Positions 47,627 to 57,048 are shown, numbered from the stretch's first letter. The stretch is 64,000 bases of DNA from Streptomyces niveus (GCF_002009175.1 NZ_CP018047.1:5642001-5706000); one strand, 5' to 3'. Numbers and translations: made by a program. Notes: generated from the letters alone by a model not told the origin.

Positions 47627-48628
47627 TTAGGCCGTCGCGAACCCGTACGTCGTCTCCGAGGTGAACTCCTCGCTCGGCCTCAGCACCGTGCTCGGGAAAT
47701 CCGGCCGGTTCGGCGAGTCCGGGAAGTGCTGGGTCTCCAGCGCGATCCCCTCGCCCGGACCGAACGGACCCGCGTCGAAGTGGTCACCCGTGTACAGCTG
47801 CATGCCCGGTTCGGTGGTCGTCACCGTCAACACCCGCCCCGACGCCGGGTCGTACAGCTCCGCCGCCACCGAACCCCCCTGATCCAGAACGAAGTTGTGG
47901 TCGTAACCCGACCCCACCTTGCGCGGCTCACGGAAGTCGAAACGCGTCCCGTCGACCGGCGCGGGAGGGCCCGTCGGCACCGAGTCGCCGTCCAGCGGCG
48001 TGATGTGACCGGCCGCGATCCGCAGCACGTGCCCCGCCGCGCTGCCACCACCCGCGCCGCCCAGGTTCCAGTACGTGTGATTCGTCAGGTTCAGCACCGT
48101 CGGCGCGTCCGTCACCGCCCGGTAGCCGATCCGCAGCGCTCCCGCCGCGTCCAGCGCGTACGTCGCCGAGACCTCCACCCGGCCCGGAAACCCCTCCTCG
48201 CCGTCCGGACTCACCAGCGACAGCCGCACGCCGTACCCGTCCGCCGCCGGCTCCGCGTCCCACACACGCTTGTCGAAGCCGCGCTCCCCGCCGTGCAGAC
48301 AGTTGGGTCCGTTGTTGCGCGGCAGCCGGTACGTCCGCCCGTCGAGCGTGAACGCACCGCCCGCGATCCGGTTCGCGTACCGGCCTATCAGCGCCCCGAA
48401 GTACGGCGAGGGACAGCCGGCGTACCCCGCGACATCGTCGAAGCCCAGCACCACGTTCGCGGGCGCCCCCTCGCGGTCCGGCACCTCGACGGACTGAAGG
48501 ATCCCGCCGTACGTCAACACCTTCACCCGCACACCGGCCCGCTCCAGGGTCCAGCGGTGCACCGCAGTGCCGTCGGGCGCCGAACCGGCGGGCTCGGGCG
48601 TCATCTCGTTCACCGTCGACTCGTCCAC
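47627..48628 (-). CDS. galM: Aldose 1-epimerase
   Basis: 333 aa, galactose mutarotase fold. The conserved elements are YFGALIGRYANRIAGGAF, NNGPNCLHGGERGFDKRVWD (first His), NLTNHTYWNLGG (catalytic His), GSGYDHNFVLD, and near the end IALETQHFPDSPN with the catalytic Glu. It interconverts alpha and beta anomers of aldoses in the cytoplasm. Convergent with the beta-glucosidase, so the pair may serve oligosaccharide use. It begins MDESTVNEMTPEP; a downstream ATG eight codons in (MTPEP) is possible. Confidence 0.93.
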   Translation of the reverse strand: MDESTVNEMTPEPAGSAPDGTAVHRWTLERAGVRVKVLTYGGILQSVEVPDREGAPANVVLGFDDVAGYAGCPSPYFGALIGRYANRIAGGAFTLDGRTYRLPRNNGPNCLHGGERGFDKRVWDAEPAADGYGVRLSLVSPDGEEGFPGRVEVSATYALDAAGALRIGYRAVTDAPTVLNLTNHTYWNLGGAGGGSAAGHVLRIAAGHITPLDGDSVPTGPPAPVDGTRFDFREPRKVGSGYDHNFVLDQGGSVAAELYDPASGRVLTVTTTEPGMQLYTGDHFDAGPFGPGEGIALETQHFPDSPNRPDFPSTVLRPSEEFTSETTYGFATA

Positions 48629-48639
48629 GGTCGCCGACC

Positions 48640-49590
48640 CTACGCCGGGGGCTTCGCCGCGACCACGTTGCGGTAGGCGATGTCAGCCAGCTTCCCCTGG
48701 CCGTTCTTGCTCGGATGGAACCAGTCCCACGTGCTCAACTGCTCACCGGTGAACCGGAAGTCGAAGACCGCCCCGCCGTCGTAACGGCAGCGCAGATCCT
48801 TCGCGCACACATCCTTCAGCACCTTGTTGTACGCCACCACCCGCGACTGCACCGTCGACCGCCGCTGCTGCGCCTCGGCGCCCATGTCCTGCGAATCGCC
48901 CAGCATCGACGCGCAGATCCCCAGCTTCCAGATCTGCCGGCCCAGCGGATTCTCCCGGCCCTCGGACCAGAGCCGCTTCAGATCGGGCACGCTCGCCACG
49001 TACACATGAGTCCTGGGGGAGTCCGCGCGCAGCCGGCGCATCGACTCCTCGAACGACGTCCGGAACTCGTCCACCGGCGTCATCAGGTCCGCCTCGTCCT
49101 TGCACGCGTCGTTGGCGCCCATCATGACCGTGACCAGATCCGGCTCGTGGCCGGCCGCCTTCCCCATCTGCGCCGGCAGCGCGGCGACGGACGCGCCCGA
49201 GCGCGCGTAGTTCCAGCTGCGCTCCACGGCGCCCGGCTTGCCGAGCAGCCGCAGCGCGAGACTGCGCACCCCGTCGTCCGTGCCCGTCGCCCAGGACACC
49301 TCGGGGCAGTCGCTCAGCACCCCGCAGGCGTCGAAGCCACGCGTGATCGAGTCGCCGACGGCGGCGATCGAGGCGGGACTGCGGTCCCAGATCGGCTTGG
49401 GCGGCGCCTTCGCCTTCGTCCACTCCGGACCGGCGCCGTCCGACGACGTGCAGCCCGTCAGGGCCGCCGCGGCGACCAGCAGCCCGGCACAGGAGGCCGC
49501 GATGCCCGCGTACGGGGTGCGGCGGCGGGCGGGGCGTCCACCGAGGCGTGCACCGGGGCGTCGCTCGCGTCCCTGAGGGCTCTCCTGCAT
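48640..49590 (-). CDS. SGNH/GDSL hydrolase lipoprotein
   Basis: 316 aa. The signal sequence has a twin-arginine-like basic start (RPARRRTPYAG) and a lipobox LTGC, so it is exported and lipid-anchored. The SGNH blocks are visible: block I IAAVGDSITRGFDACG (Ser), block III VTVMMGANDACKDE (Asn) and block V WDWFHPSKNGQ (Asp and His). It is an esterase or lipase-like enzyme on the cell surface; the substrate is unknown. The ATG at 49590 (MQESPQ) has GGAGGG eight bases upstream; an in-frame ATG ten codons earlier is an alternative. Confidence 0.87.
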   Translation of the reverse strand: MQESPQGRERRPGARLGGRPARRRTPYAGIAASCAGLLVAAAALTGCTSSDGAGPEWTKAKAPPKPIWDRSPASIAAVGDSITRGFDACGVLSDCPEVSWATGTDDGVRSLALRLLGKPGAVERSWNYARSGASVAALPAQMGKAAGHEPDLVTVMMGANDACKDEADLMTPVDEFRTSFEESMRRLRADSPRTHVYVASVPDLKRLWSEGRENPLGRQIWKLGICASMLGDSQDMGAEAQQRRSTVQSRVVAYNKVLKDVCAKDLRCRYDGGAVFDFRFTGEQLSTWDWFHPSKNGQGKLADIAYRNVVAAKPPA

Positions 49591-49864
49591 CGTCCGAACC
49601 CTCCGCGTGGGCGTCGTCATGCGTACGGCGGCGTCCTGGCGAGTGAAAGCTTCGCGTATATCGCGCCTGGGACCGACAGTACGGCACCCCCGTGGCCCCC
49701 GCGCAAGGTAGCTTTTCAGGCGTCGAACCAGAGTCAACAACGCTCTCCGGCTCCGGTACGTTACATCCCGTCACATGCTGTCCGTTTTGCGGGTTTTCAA
49801 TCCCGATGATGTTTACTGAGGCCGCTGGGCAATGGCGATCCTCGTCCCACACTGGAGGTCCCGA

Positions 49865-50359
49865 GTGACCACACGTGGCGTTCTGTACGTGCACTCCGCG
49901 CCGCGCGCGATGTGCCCCCACGTCGAATGGGCGGTGGCGGGCGTCCTCGGTCTGCGCGTACAGCTCGACTGGACCAAGCAGCCCGCCTCACCGGGCACCT
50001 GGCGGTCCGAGTTCTCCTGGCGGGGCGAGGCGGGCACCGCGTCCAAGCTCGCCTCCGCGCTGCGCGGCTGGCAGATGCTGCGCTTCGAGGTGACCGCCGA
50101 ACCCAGCCCCACGGCCGAGGGCGAGCGCTACAGCGCCACCCCAGAGCTGGGCATCTTCCACGCCGTCACCGGCCTGCACGGCGACATCCTGGTCCCCGAG
50201 GACCGGCTGCGGGCCGCACTCGCCCGGTCGCTGACCGGTGAGAGCCGGCTGGAGGCCGAGGTCGCCAAGCTGCTCGGCAAGCCGTGGGACGACGAACTGG
50301 AGCCCTTCCGGTACGCGGGCGAGGGCGCCCCGGTGCGCTGGCTGCACCAGGTCGTCTGA
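49865..50359 (+). CDS. DUF3145 family protein
   Basis: 164 aa, soluble. It begins VTTRGVLYVHSAPRAMCPHVEWAVAGVLG and continues with PGTWRSEFSWRGEAGTASKLASALRGW, LRFEVTAEPS and a C-terminal KLLGKPWDDELEPFRYAGEGAPVRWLHQV, matching the actinobacterial DUF3145 family of unknown function. It normally sits beside the fab cluster, as it does here. The GTG has TGGAGG six bases upstream. A weak promoter TTGCGG-N17-TGTTTA may be at 49787-49815. The 274 bases before it, back to the SGNH start, hold no other gene. Confidence 0.85.
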   Translation: MTTRGVLYVHSAPRAMCPHVEWAVAGVLGLRVQLDWTKQPASPGTWRSEFSWRGEAGTASKLASALRGWQMLRFEVTAEPSPTAEGERYSATPELGIFHAVTGLHGDILVPEDRLRAALARSLTGESRLEAEVAKLLGKPWDDELEPFRYAGEGAPVRWLHQVV

Positions 50360-50414
50360 GCCGGACCGTACGTCCTTCGGGGCGGACCGCACGGCCGCGT
50401 TCTACCGTGGGCGC

Positions 50415-51290
50415 ATGGCTGATCAACTCGAAGTGGCAGTTCTCGGCGCGGGCATCATGGGCGCCGCGATGGCCCGCAATCTCTGCCGGACCGGGCACGG
50501 GGTCCGGGTCTGGAACCGTACCCGCGCCAAGGCGGAGCCGCTGGCGGCAGACGGGGCGCGCGTCGCGGACAGCCCGGCGGACGCCGTACGGGGCGCGGAC
50601 GTCGTCCTCACGATGCTGTACGACGGCCCCGCCGCCCTGGAGGCGATGACGGCGGCGGCACCGGGGCTGCGGCCCGGCACGGTCTGGCTCCAGACGACGA
50701 CCGCCGGCCTGGAGGGGCTCGCCCCGCTCGCGGAGCTGGCCGACACACACGGACTGGTCTTCTTCGACTCGCCCGTCCTCGGCACCAGGGCCCCCGCCGA
50801 GCAGGGGAAACTCACCGTTCTGGCCGCCGGTCCCGAGGCCGCGCGCGACACCCTCACGTCCGTACTGGAGGCCGTCGGCGACCGCACGGTGTGGGTGGGC
50901 GACGACGGGGCGTCCGGAGCGGCGACGAGGCTCAAACTCGTCTGCAACAGCTGGGTCCTGACGCTCACTCACGGAACGGCCGAGGCACTGGCCCTGGCGA
51001 AAGGGCTCGGTGTCGACCCGCGGGGCTTCCTGGACGCCGTGGCGGGCGGCGGCCTCGACTGCGGCTATCTCCGCGTCAAGTCGTCGGCGATCCTCGACGA
51101 CGACTACACCCCGAGCTTCGCCCTCACCACGGCCGCGAAGGACGCGCGGCTGATCGTGTCGGCGGGCGAGGCGGAGGGTGTCCGGCTGGACGTCGCGGAG
51201 GCGGGCGCGAACCGGTTCGCCCGCGCGGAGGAGATGGGGCACGGGGCGCGGGACATGGCGGCGACGTACTTCGCGAGCTTCGACACCTGA
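50415..51290 (+). CDS. NAD(P)-dependent beta-hydroxyacid dehydrogenase family protein
   Basis: 291 aa. The N-terminal Rossmann fold is VAVLGAGIMGAAMARNLCRTGH (GxGxxG at about 11-16). It continues with the family motifs FFDSPVLGTRAPAEQGKLTVLAAG (substrate loop) and a helical C-terminal domain containing KLVCNSWVLTLTHGTAEALALAKGLG with the catalytic Lys (third signature). The group includes 6-phosphogluconate and 3-hydroxyisobutyrate dehydrogenases, tartronate semialdehyde and imine reductases; the substrate cannot be told. It separates DUF3145 from the fab operon. Confidence 0.88.
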   Translation: MADQLEVAVLGAGIMGAAMARNLCRTGHGVRVWNRTRAKAEPLAADGARVADSPADAVRGADVVLTMLYDGPAALEAMTAAAPGLRPGTVWLQTTTAGLEGLAPLAELADTHGLVFFDSPVLGTRAPAEQGKLTVLAAGPEAARDTLTSVLEAVGDRTVWVGDDGASGAATRLKLVCNSWVLTLTHGTAEALALAKGLGVDPRGFLDAVAGGGLDCGYLRVKSSAILDDDYTPSFALTTAAKDARLIVSAGEAEGVRLDVAEAGANRFARAEEMGHGARDMAATYFASFDT

Positions 51291-51310
51291 GCCGGCGCCG
51301 GGGGCGGTCT

Positions 51311-51381
51311 GTCCTCAAGCGCCGGACGGGCTGAGACGGATCCGGCCGGTGGGTGGTGTCCTCAATCGCCGGACGGGCTTG
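51311..51381. repeat. Two tandem copies of the dispersed repeat
   Basis: Copies at 51311-51334 (with GCGCCGG variant) and 51358-51381 (core CAATCGCCGGACGGGCT) in the same orientation, 47 bases apart, after the dehydrogenase stop and before the terminator shared with fabF. Confidence 0.82.
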
Positions 51382-51386
51382 ATGTG

Positions 51387-51422
51387 CCGACGGGCGGGCC
51401 GCATGTGCGGCCCGCCCGTCGG
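51387..51422. terminator. Terminator at the 3' end of fabF
   Basis: CCGACGGGCGGGCCGCA (51387-51403) pairs perfectly with TGCGGCCCGCCCGTCGG (51406-51422): a 17-bp stem with a very short loop, 13 bases beyond the fabF stop on the minus strand and convergent with the dehydrogenase. Confidence 0.87.
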
Positions 51423-51435
51423 CTACGTCGGTGGA

Positions 51436-52698
51436 TCAGATCGAGCGGAACGCCAGCACCACGTTGTGGCCGCCGAAGCCGAACGAGTTGTTGATCGCCG
51501 AGATCGTGCCCTCGGGCAGCGCCCGCGGCTCACCGCGCACGATGTCCGCGTCGACCTCCTCGTCCAGGTCGTCGATGTTGATCGTCGGCGGGGCCAGCCG
51601 CTTGTACAGCGCCAGCACCGTCGCCACGGTCTCGATACCGCCGGCGCCGCCCAGCAGATGGCCGGTCATCGACTTCGTACCGGAGACCGCGACATGGTCG
51701 AGGTCGTCGCCCAGCACCCGGCGCAGCGCCTTGATCTCCGCGATGTCGCCCTGCGGCGTGGAGGTGGCGTGCGCGTTCAGGTGCACGACCTCCGACGGCT
51801 TCATGCCGGTGTTGTCGAGCAGGTTCTGCATCGCCGCCGCGACACCGCGACCGGTCGGCTCCGGCTGGGCGATGTGGTGGCTGTCGGCGGACAGGCCCTG
51901 GCCCAGCACCTCGCAGTAGACCCGCGCACCACGCGCGGCCGCGTGCTCGGCGGACTCCAGGATCACGACACCCGCGCCCTCACCGAGGACGAAGCCGTCA
52001 CGGGCCTTGTCGTACGGGCGGGACGCCGTCTGGGGCGAGTCGTTGTTCTTCGACATCGCCATCATGTTGGCGAACGCGGCGACCGGCAGCGGGTGGATCG
52101 CCGCCTCCGTACCGCCCGCCACCACGACATCGGCGCGGCCGGTGCGGATCATCTCCACGGCGTAGCCGATGGCCTCGGCACCCGACGCGCAGGCCGACAC
52201 CGGAGTGTGCACGCCCGCCTGGGCGTTCACCTCCAGGCCGACGTTGGCGGACGGGCCGTTCGGCATCAGCATCGGCACGGTGTGCGGGGAGACGCGGCGT
52301 ACGCCCTTCTCCTTCAGCACGTCGTACTGGTCGAGCAGGGTGGTCACGCCGCCGATGCCGGAGGCGATGACCGTGCCGAGACGTTCTGGGGCGACGGACT
52401 CGTCCTCGCCCGCCTTGGCCTTGTAGCCCGCGTCGGCCCACGCCTCACGGGCCGCGATCAGCGCGAACTGCGCCGAGCGGTCCAGCTTGCGGGCGAGCGG
52501 GCGGGGCAGTACGTCGGCCGGATCGACCGCGGCGACCGCGGCGATCCGGACGGGCAGATCGGCGAACCGCTCACTTTCGATGGGCTTGACGCCGGAGCGG
52601 CCGGCGAGCAGGCCCTCCCAGGTCGATGCGCTGTCGCCACCCAGCGGTGTGGTTGCGCCGATACCGGTGACGACCACGGTGCGATTGGTCGGGCTCAC
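51436..52698 (-). CDS. fabF: Beta-ketoacyl-ACP synthase II
   Basis: 420 aa, KAS II condensing enzyme that elongates acyl-ACP with malonyl-ACP. The catalytic triad is Cys170 (VSACASGAEA), His310 (NAHATSTPQGD) and His347 (KSMTGHLLGGAGG, with Lys342). The C-terminus has NNSFGFGGHN. It is the last gene of the fabD-fabH-acpP-fabF operon, 79 bases after acpP. The GTG start gives MSPTNRTVVVTG. Confidence 0.97.
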   Translation of the reverse strand: MSPTNRTVVVTGIGATTPLGGDSASTWEGLLAGRSGVKPIESERFADLPVRIAAVAAVDPADVLPRPLARKLDRSAQFALIAAREAWADAGYKAKAGEDESVAPERLGTVIASGIGGVTTLLDQYDVLKEKGVRRVSPHTVPMLMPNGPSANVGLEVNAQAGVHTPVSACASGAEAIGYAVEMIRTGRADVVVAGGTEAAIHPLPVAAFANMMAMSKNNDSPQTASRPYDKARDGFVLGEGAGVVILESAEHAAARGARVYCEVLGQGLSADSHHIAQPEPTGRGVAAAMQNLLDNTGMKPSEVVHLNAHATSTPQGDIAEIKALRRVLGDDLDHVAVSGTKSMTGHLLGGAGGIETVATVLALYKRLAPPTINIDDLDEEVDADIVRGEPRALPEGTISAINNSFGFGGHNVVLAFRSI

Positions 52699-52777
52699 TG
52701 GAATTCTTTCTCCACGTGTAGAGGGTGCGGAATTTCTACGGCACCACCACCGGGTGGCGTCAGCCGCGCGACCTGGA

Positions 52778-53026
52778 TCAGGCCTGGTGCTTCGCGATGT
52801 AGTCGGCGGCGTCGCCGACGGTCTTCAGGTTCTTGACGTCGTCGTCCGGGATCTTCACGTCGAAGCGCTCCTCGGCGGCGACGACGACCTCGACCATGGA
52901 CAGCGAGTCGACGTCCAGGTCGTCGGTGAAGGACTTGTCCAGCTGGACGTCCTCGACCGGGATGCCGGCGATCTCGTTCACGATCTCCGCGAGACCGGTG
53001 ACGATCTCTTCCTGAGTGGCGGCCAT
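52778..53026 (-). CDS. acpP: Acyl carrier protein
   Basis: 82 aa, acidic, four-helix ACP. Ser41 in DLDVDSLSMVEVV is the 4'-phosphopantetheine attachment site. Its place between fabH and fabF identifies it as the primary-metabolism ACP, not a polyketide one. Confidence 0.97.
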   Translation of the reverse strand: MAATQEEIVTGLAEIVNEIAGIPVEDVQLDKSFTDDLDVDSLSMVEVVVAAEERFDVKIPDDDVKNLKTVGDAADYIAKHQA

Positions 53027-53098
53027 GTGGGCGCTCCTTCGATATTCAGCGTGAGCAGAGGGATTTGTACGAGCACGGTCCGGAAAGTTCCGGCGTGC

Positions 53099-54100
53099 CT
53101 AGGGGAGGGTAACGACCGTCGCGGCGTACACGAGACCCGCCCCGAAGCCGATGACGAGCGCGGTGTCACCGCTCTTCGCCTGACCGGTCGCCAGGAGCCG
53201 CTCCATCGCGAGCGGGATCGAGGCGGCCGAGGTGTTGCCGGTGGTTTCCACGTCGCGGGCGACCGTGACGTGCTCCGGCAGCTTCAGAGTCTTCACCATC
53301 GAGTCGATGATCCGCATATTGGCCTGGTGCGGAATGAAGACGTCCAGGTCCGCCGAGGTGATCCCGGCCGCGTCCAGGGCCTGTTGGGCGATCTTCGCCA
53401 TCTCGAAGACGGCCCAGCGGAACACCGCCTGGCCCTCCTGCGTGAGGGCGGGGAACCTCTCGACCGTTCCCCTGCGGTAGTCGTCCCACGGCACGGTCTG
53501 CATGATCGTGTTGGACTTGTCGCCCTCGGAACCCCAGACCGTCGGACCGATCTGCGGCTCCTGCGACGGGCCGACGACGACCGCGCCCGCGCCGTCGCCG
53601 AACAGGAAGGCCGTGGCGCGGTCTTCGAGGTCGGTGAGGTCCGACAGCCGCTCCACACCGATGACCAGTACGTACCGCGCCGAGCCCTCGACGACCATGC
53701 CCTTGGCGAGCGTCAGCCCGTAACCGAAGCCCGCGCAGCCCGCCGAGATGTCGAACGCGGCGGGCTTGCCCGCGCCGATCCGGTCGGCGATCTCCGTCGC
53801 GACGGCCGGCGTCTGCTTGAAGTGCGAGACGGTCGACACGATCACGCCGTCGATCTGCTCGGGCGTGATCCCGGCGTCGGCGATGGCCTTGCCGGACGCC
53901 TCGATCGACATCATCGCCACGGTCTCCTCGTCGGAGGCCCAGTGGCGGGTCGCGATACCGGAGCGGGAGCGGATCCACTCGTCGGACGAGTCGATCGTCT
54001 CCAGGATCACCTCGTTGGGCACCACGCGCGTCGGACGGTAGCCGCCGACACCCATGATGCGGGCGTACGGCGAGCCCTGGCTGGGCCTGATCTTCGCCAT
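53099..54100 (-). CDS. fabH: Beta-ketoacyl-ACP synthase III
   Basis: 333 aa, KAS III that starts fatty acids by condensing an acyl-CoA (isobutyryl- and other branched starters in Streptomyces) with malonyl-ACP. The triad is Cys122 (ISAGCAGFGYG), His258 (FIPHQANMRI) and Asn289 (TTGNTSAAS). The end is GFGAGLVYA. Its ribosome site TAAGGAG overlaps the fabD stop codon, so the two are coupled. Confidence 0.97.
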   Translation of the reverse strand: MAKIRPSQGSPYARIMGVGGYRPTRVVPNEVILETIDSSDEWIRSRSGIATRHWASDEETVAMMSIEASGKAIADAGITPEQIDGVIVSTVSHFKQTPAVATEIADRIGAGKPAAFDISAGCAGFGYGLTLAKGMVVEGSARYVLVIGVERLSDLTDLEDRATAFLFGDGAGAVVVGPSQEPQIGPTVWGSEGDKSNTIMQTVPWDDYRRGTVERFPALTQEGQAVFRWAVFEMAKIAQQALDAAGITSADLDVFIPHQANMRIIDSMVKTLKLPEHVTVARDVETTGNTSAASIPLAMERLLATGQAKSGDTALVIGFGAGLVYAATVVTLP

Positions 54101-54115
54101 GCTCTCTCGGGCTCC

Positions 54116-55045
54116 TTAGGAAGCGTGCTCTGCGACGATCTCGCGGGCCGCGTCGAGGTCGGCGGGGGTCTTCAGCGCGAGGGTCCGCACCCCGGGCAGG
54201 GCGCGCTTGGCGATGCCGGTCAGCGTGCCACCGGGGCACAGCTCGATCAGCGCGCTCACACCCTGCTCCTTGAACGTCTCCATGCACAGGTCCCAGCGGA
54301 CCGGGTTCGCGACCTGGCCGACCAGACGCGCGACGACCTCGGCCCCCGTGGTCACAGTCTGCCCGTCCTTGTTGGAGACGTACGGCAGGGCCGGGTCTGA
54401 CACGTCGAGCTTTTCGGCCGCTTCCGCGAGCTTCGCCACCGCCGGAGCCATGTGCTCGGTGTGGAAGGCGCCCGCGACCTTGAGCGCCACCACGCGTCGT
54501 ACGCCCTCCGGCTTGTCGGCCTCCAGCGCCGCGATCTGCTCCAGCGTGCCGGCGGCCACGATCTGGCCCGCGCCGTTCACGTTCGCCGGCGTCAGACCGA
54601 GCTTCGCCAGATGCGGCAGGGTCACGTCCGGGTCGCCGCCGAGCAGCGCCGCCATACCGGTCGGCGTGATGGCAGCCGCCTCGGCCATGGCCAGACCGCG
54701 CGTACGGACGAAGCCCAGCGCGGCCTCCTCGCCCAGCACGCCCGCGTACACGGCGGCGGTGATCTCACCGACGCTGTGCCCCGCGACCGCACCGACACCC
54801 GCGCCGTCGCCGACGAGCCCGCGCACGGCCCCGGCCGACAGCAGACCGGCCGCGACCAGCAGCGGCTGGGCCACCGCGGTGTCACGGATCTCGTCCGCGT
54901 CGGCCTTCGTGCCGTAGTGGACCAGATCGAGGTCGATGACGTCCGACCACGCCCGCAGCCGGTCTTCGGCGCCGGGGAGGTCGAGCCAGGGAGTCAGGAA
55001 GCCGGGCGTCTGAGCGCCTTGGCCGGGAGCGACGAGTACGAGCAC
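54116..55045 (-). CDS. fabD: Malonyl-CoA:ACP transacylase
   Basis: 309 aa. The start is LVLVAPGQGAQTPG, the nucleophile Ser91 is in AGHSVGEITA, and the catalytic His195 is in AGAFHTEHM. It loads malonate onto ACP and also serves polyketide synthases in Streptomyces. GTG 55045 matches the known FabD N-terminus; GTG 55051, two codons upstream and five bases after AGGAG, is an equally possible start. It is the first gene of the fab operon. Confidence 0.96.
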   Translation of the reverse strand: MLVLVAPGQGAQTPGFLTPWLDLPGAEDRLRAWSDVIDLDLVHYGTKADADEIRDTAVAQPLLVAAGLLSAGAVRGLVGDGAGVGAVAGHSVGEITAAVYAGVLGEEAALGFVRTRGLAMAEAAAITPTGMAALLGGDPDVTLPHLAKLGLTPANVNGAGQIVAAGTLEQIAALEADKPEGVRRVVALKVAGAFHTEHMAPAVAKLAEAAEKLDVSDPALPYVSNKDGQTVTTGAEVVARLVGQVANPVRWDLCMETFKEQGVSALIELCPGGTLTGIAKRALPGVRTLALKTPADLDAAREIVAEHAS

Positions 55046-55051
55046 CCTCAC

Positions 55052-55134
55052 ACTCTCTCCTGCGAACGGCCTCCGACGCCCGTGGGGACAGGGACGAAGA
55101 ACCGTCGGGGGAATTGTTGATGTCCCACAAAAAG
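55052..55134. promoter_or_regulatory. fasR-fabD intergenic region (candidate FasR target)
   Basis: 83 bases between the fasR stop and the fabD start. The upstream half is AT-rich for this genome (AGCTTTTTGTGGG ... ATCAACAATTCC on the minus strand), as expected of a promoter. In Streptomyces FasR binds at the fabD promoter and activates the operon. I cannot place the exact -35/-10 or the FasR box. Confidence 0.4.
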
Positions 55135-56316
55135 CTATGAGGACGATTCTCCGTCGGCCAGCCGCCCCAAGATCAGCGCGATCCGCAGAGTGAAAGCGGA
55201 ACGGACGTCGGAAGGTGACCAGCCGGTGACGTCCGTCACACGTCGAAGCCGGTAGCGCACGGTGTTGGGGTGCACGAACAGCATCCGGGCGGCACCTTCG
55301 AGACTGCTCGCCTGCTCCAGATACACACTGAGAGTCTCCAGCAGCGCCGAGCCCGCCTCTTCGAGCGGTCTGTAGATCTCCTCCACCAACTGCTCCCGCG
55401 CGGCAGGATCCGACGCGATCGCGCGCTCCGGCAGGAGATCGTCCGACAGTACGGGACGCGGCGCGTCCTGCCAGGCCGAACACGCCTTCAGCCCGGCCGC
55501 CGCCGCCTGCGCCGATCTCGTCGCCGCCAGCAGGTCGGGCACCACCGGGCCCGCCACCACCGGCCCCGCCGCGTACGGCCCGATCAGCGCCTTCGCGACC
55601 TGGAGCGGATTGTCGCTGCCGCCCGCGATGACGACCAGCCGGTCACCGAGCACCCCGGTGAGGACCTGGAGCTTGGCGTGCCGTGCGGCACGCCGGATCG
55701 CCTCCACGGTCAGCTCGCTGTCGCCGTCCGGCGCCGTGCCGAGCAGCACACACACATGCTCGGGCGAGTTCCAGCCCAGCGCCGAGGCCCGCGACACCGC
55801 GCCCTCGTCGGCCTCGCCCGACAGCACCGCGTTCACCACCAGCGACTCCAGCCGCGCGTCCCAGGCACCGCGCGCCTCGGCCGCCTGCGCGTACACCTGC
55901 GCGGTGGCGAAGGCGATCTCCCGCGCGTACACGAGCAGCGCCTCACGCAGCACCGACACATCGCCGGGCGCCGCGACCTCCTCGATCGCCGACTCCATCA
56001 CCTCGATGGTGGTGCGCACCATCTCGACGGTCTGGCGCAGCGTGATGGCCCGCGTCAACTCCCGCGGAGCCGTGCCGAACACATCGGTGGAGATGGCCTG
56101 CGGGGTCTCCGGATGCCGGAACCACTCGGTGAAGGCCGCGATGCCCGCCTGGGCCACCAGACCGATCCAGGAACGGTTCTCCGGCGGCATCGCCCGGTAC
56201 CACGGCAGCTTCTCGTCCATGCGGGCGATCGCGTTCGCGGCCAGCCGGCCGGCCGACTTCTCCAGTCGGCGCAGGGTCGCGGGATGCGGATGGGCTTCGT
56301 TCGAGGGTTCAGGCAC
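55135..56316 (-). CDS. fasR: PucR-type activator of fatty acid synthesis genes (FasR)
   Basis: 393 aa. An N-terminal regulatory domain (about 15-165, AREIAFATAQVYAQAAEARG) is followed by a GGDEF-like CdaR domain and a C-terminal PucR HTH_30 domain (LSVYLEQASSLEGAARMLFVHPNTVRYRLRRV). In Streptomyces the gene directly upstream of fabD encodes FasR, which activates fabDHPF; position and architecture agree. The GTG at 56316 gives VPEPSNEAHPHP; the long open frame further upstream runs through the divergent pirin gene and is not coding. Confidence 0.9.
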   Translation of the reverse strand: MPEPSNEAHPHPATLRRLEKSAGRLAANAIARMDEKLPWYRAMPPENRSWIGLVAQAGIAAFTEWFRHPETPQAISTDVFGTAPRELTRAITLRQTVEMVRTTIEVMESAIEEVAAPGDVSVLREALLVYAREIAFATAQVYAQAAEARGAWDARLESLVVNAVLSGEADEGAVSRASALGWNSPEHVCVLLGTAPDGDSELTVEAIRRAARHAKLQVLTGVLGDRLVVIAGGSDNPLQVAKALIGPYAAGPVVAGPVVPDLLAATRSAQAAAAGLKACSAWQDAPRPVLSDDLLPERAIASDPAAREQLVEEIYRPLEEAGSALLETLSVYLEQASSLEGAARMLFVHPNTVRYRLRRVTDVTGWSPSDVRSAFTLRIALILGRLADGESSS

Positions 56317-56373
56317 GGGACAAGACTGCCCTATCCGGACGGCCGCGTGCCGGGGCGGGTCTACCGTGGGGAC

Positions 56374-57048
56374 GTGATTTCCGTCCGGTACGCCGACGAC
56401 CGCTATCCCGGCGGTGACCCGTCCACCGGGATCGAGTCCTTCCACGCCTTCTCCTTCGGGCAGTTCTACGACCCCGACAACCTCCGGTTCGGCGCGGTGA
56501 TCGCCTGCAACGAGGAACGCCTCGCGCCCGGTGCGGGCTTCGACGAACACCCGCACAGCCACACCGAGATCGTCACCTGGGTCGTCGAGGGAGAACTCAC
56601 CCACCGCGACTCCGCCGGGAACGCCACGGTGGTACGGCCCGGCGACGTCCAGCGCCTCGGCGCGGGCGGCGGCGTGCGGCACGTGGAGCGCAACGACGCC
56701 GAGCGCCCGCTGGTCTTCGTCCAGATGTGGCTCGCCCCGCTGACGCCCGGCGGCGACCCCCGCTACGAGATCGTGCGCGGCATCGCCGACTCCACGCCCT
56801 ACGCGCTGCCCGAGGCCGGGGCGATGCTGCACGTACGCCGCCTCCAGGAGGGCGAACGGGCGGCGGTGCCCGACACGGCGCGGGCGTATCTGCACGTGGT
56901 CCGGGGCCTGGTGGTCCTCGCGGGCGTGGAACTGGGCCCCGGCGACTCGGCACGCATCACGGACTCCGACGGCCTCGAACTCACCGCGGAGACACCGTCG
57001 GAGACGCTGATCTGGGAACTGGGCCCCGAACGCCGGAACGGAGACTGA
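56374..57048 (+). CDS. Pirin family protein
   Basis: 224 aa, bicupin. Metal-site residues appear in the N-terminal cupin: FDEHPHSHTEIVTWVVEGELTHRD and GGGVRHVERN. Pirins are iron proteins with quercetinase or regulatory activity; the actual role in Streptomyces is uncertain. The GTG at 56374 starts MISVRYADDRYPGG, the family beginning. It diverges from fasR, with only 57 bases between the start codons. Confidence 0.9.
   Translation: MISVRYADDRYPGGDPSTGIESFHAFSFGQFYDPDNLRFGAVIACNEERLAPGAGFDEHPHSHTEIVTWVVEGELTHRDSAGNATVVRPGDVQRLGAGGGVRHVERNDAERPLVFVQMWLAPLTPGGDPRYEIVRGIADSTPYALPEAGAMLHVRRLQEGERAAVPDTARAYLHVVRGLVVLAGVELGPGDSARITDSDGLELTAETPSETLIWELGPERRNGD

Noticed and set aside
51436-55045. 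Type II polyketide cluster from KAS, KAS III, ACP and acyltransferase genes
   Set aside because: The fabD-fabH-acpP-fabF order with fasR and DUF3145 is the housekeeping fatty acid operon; no chain length factor, cyclase or ketoreductase is present.
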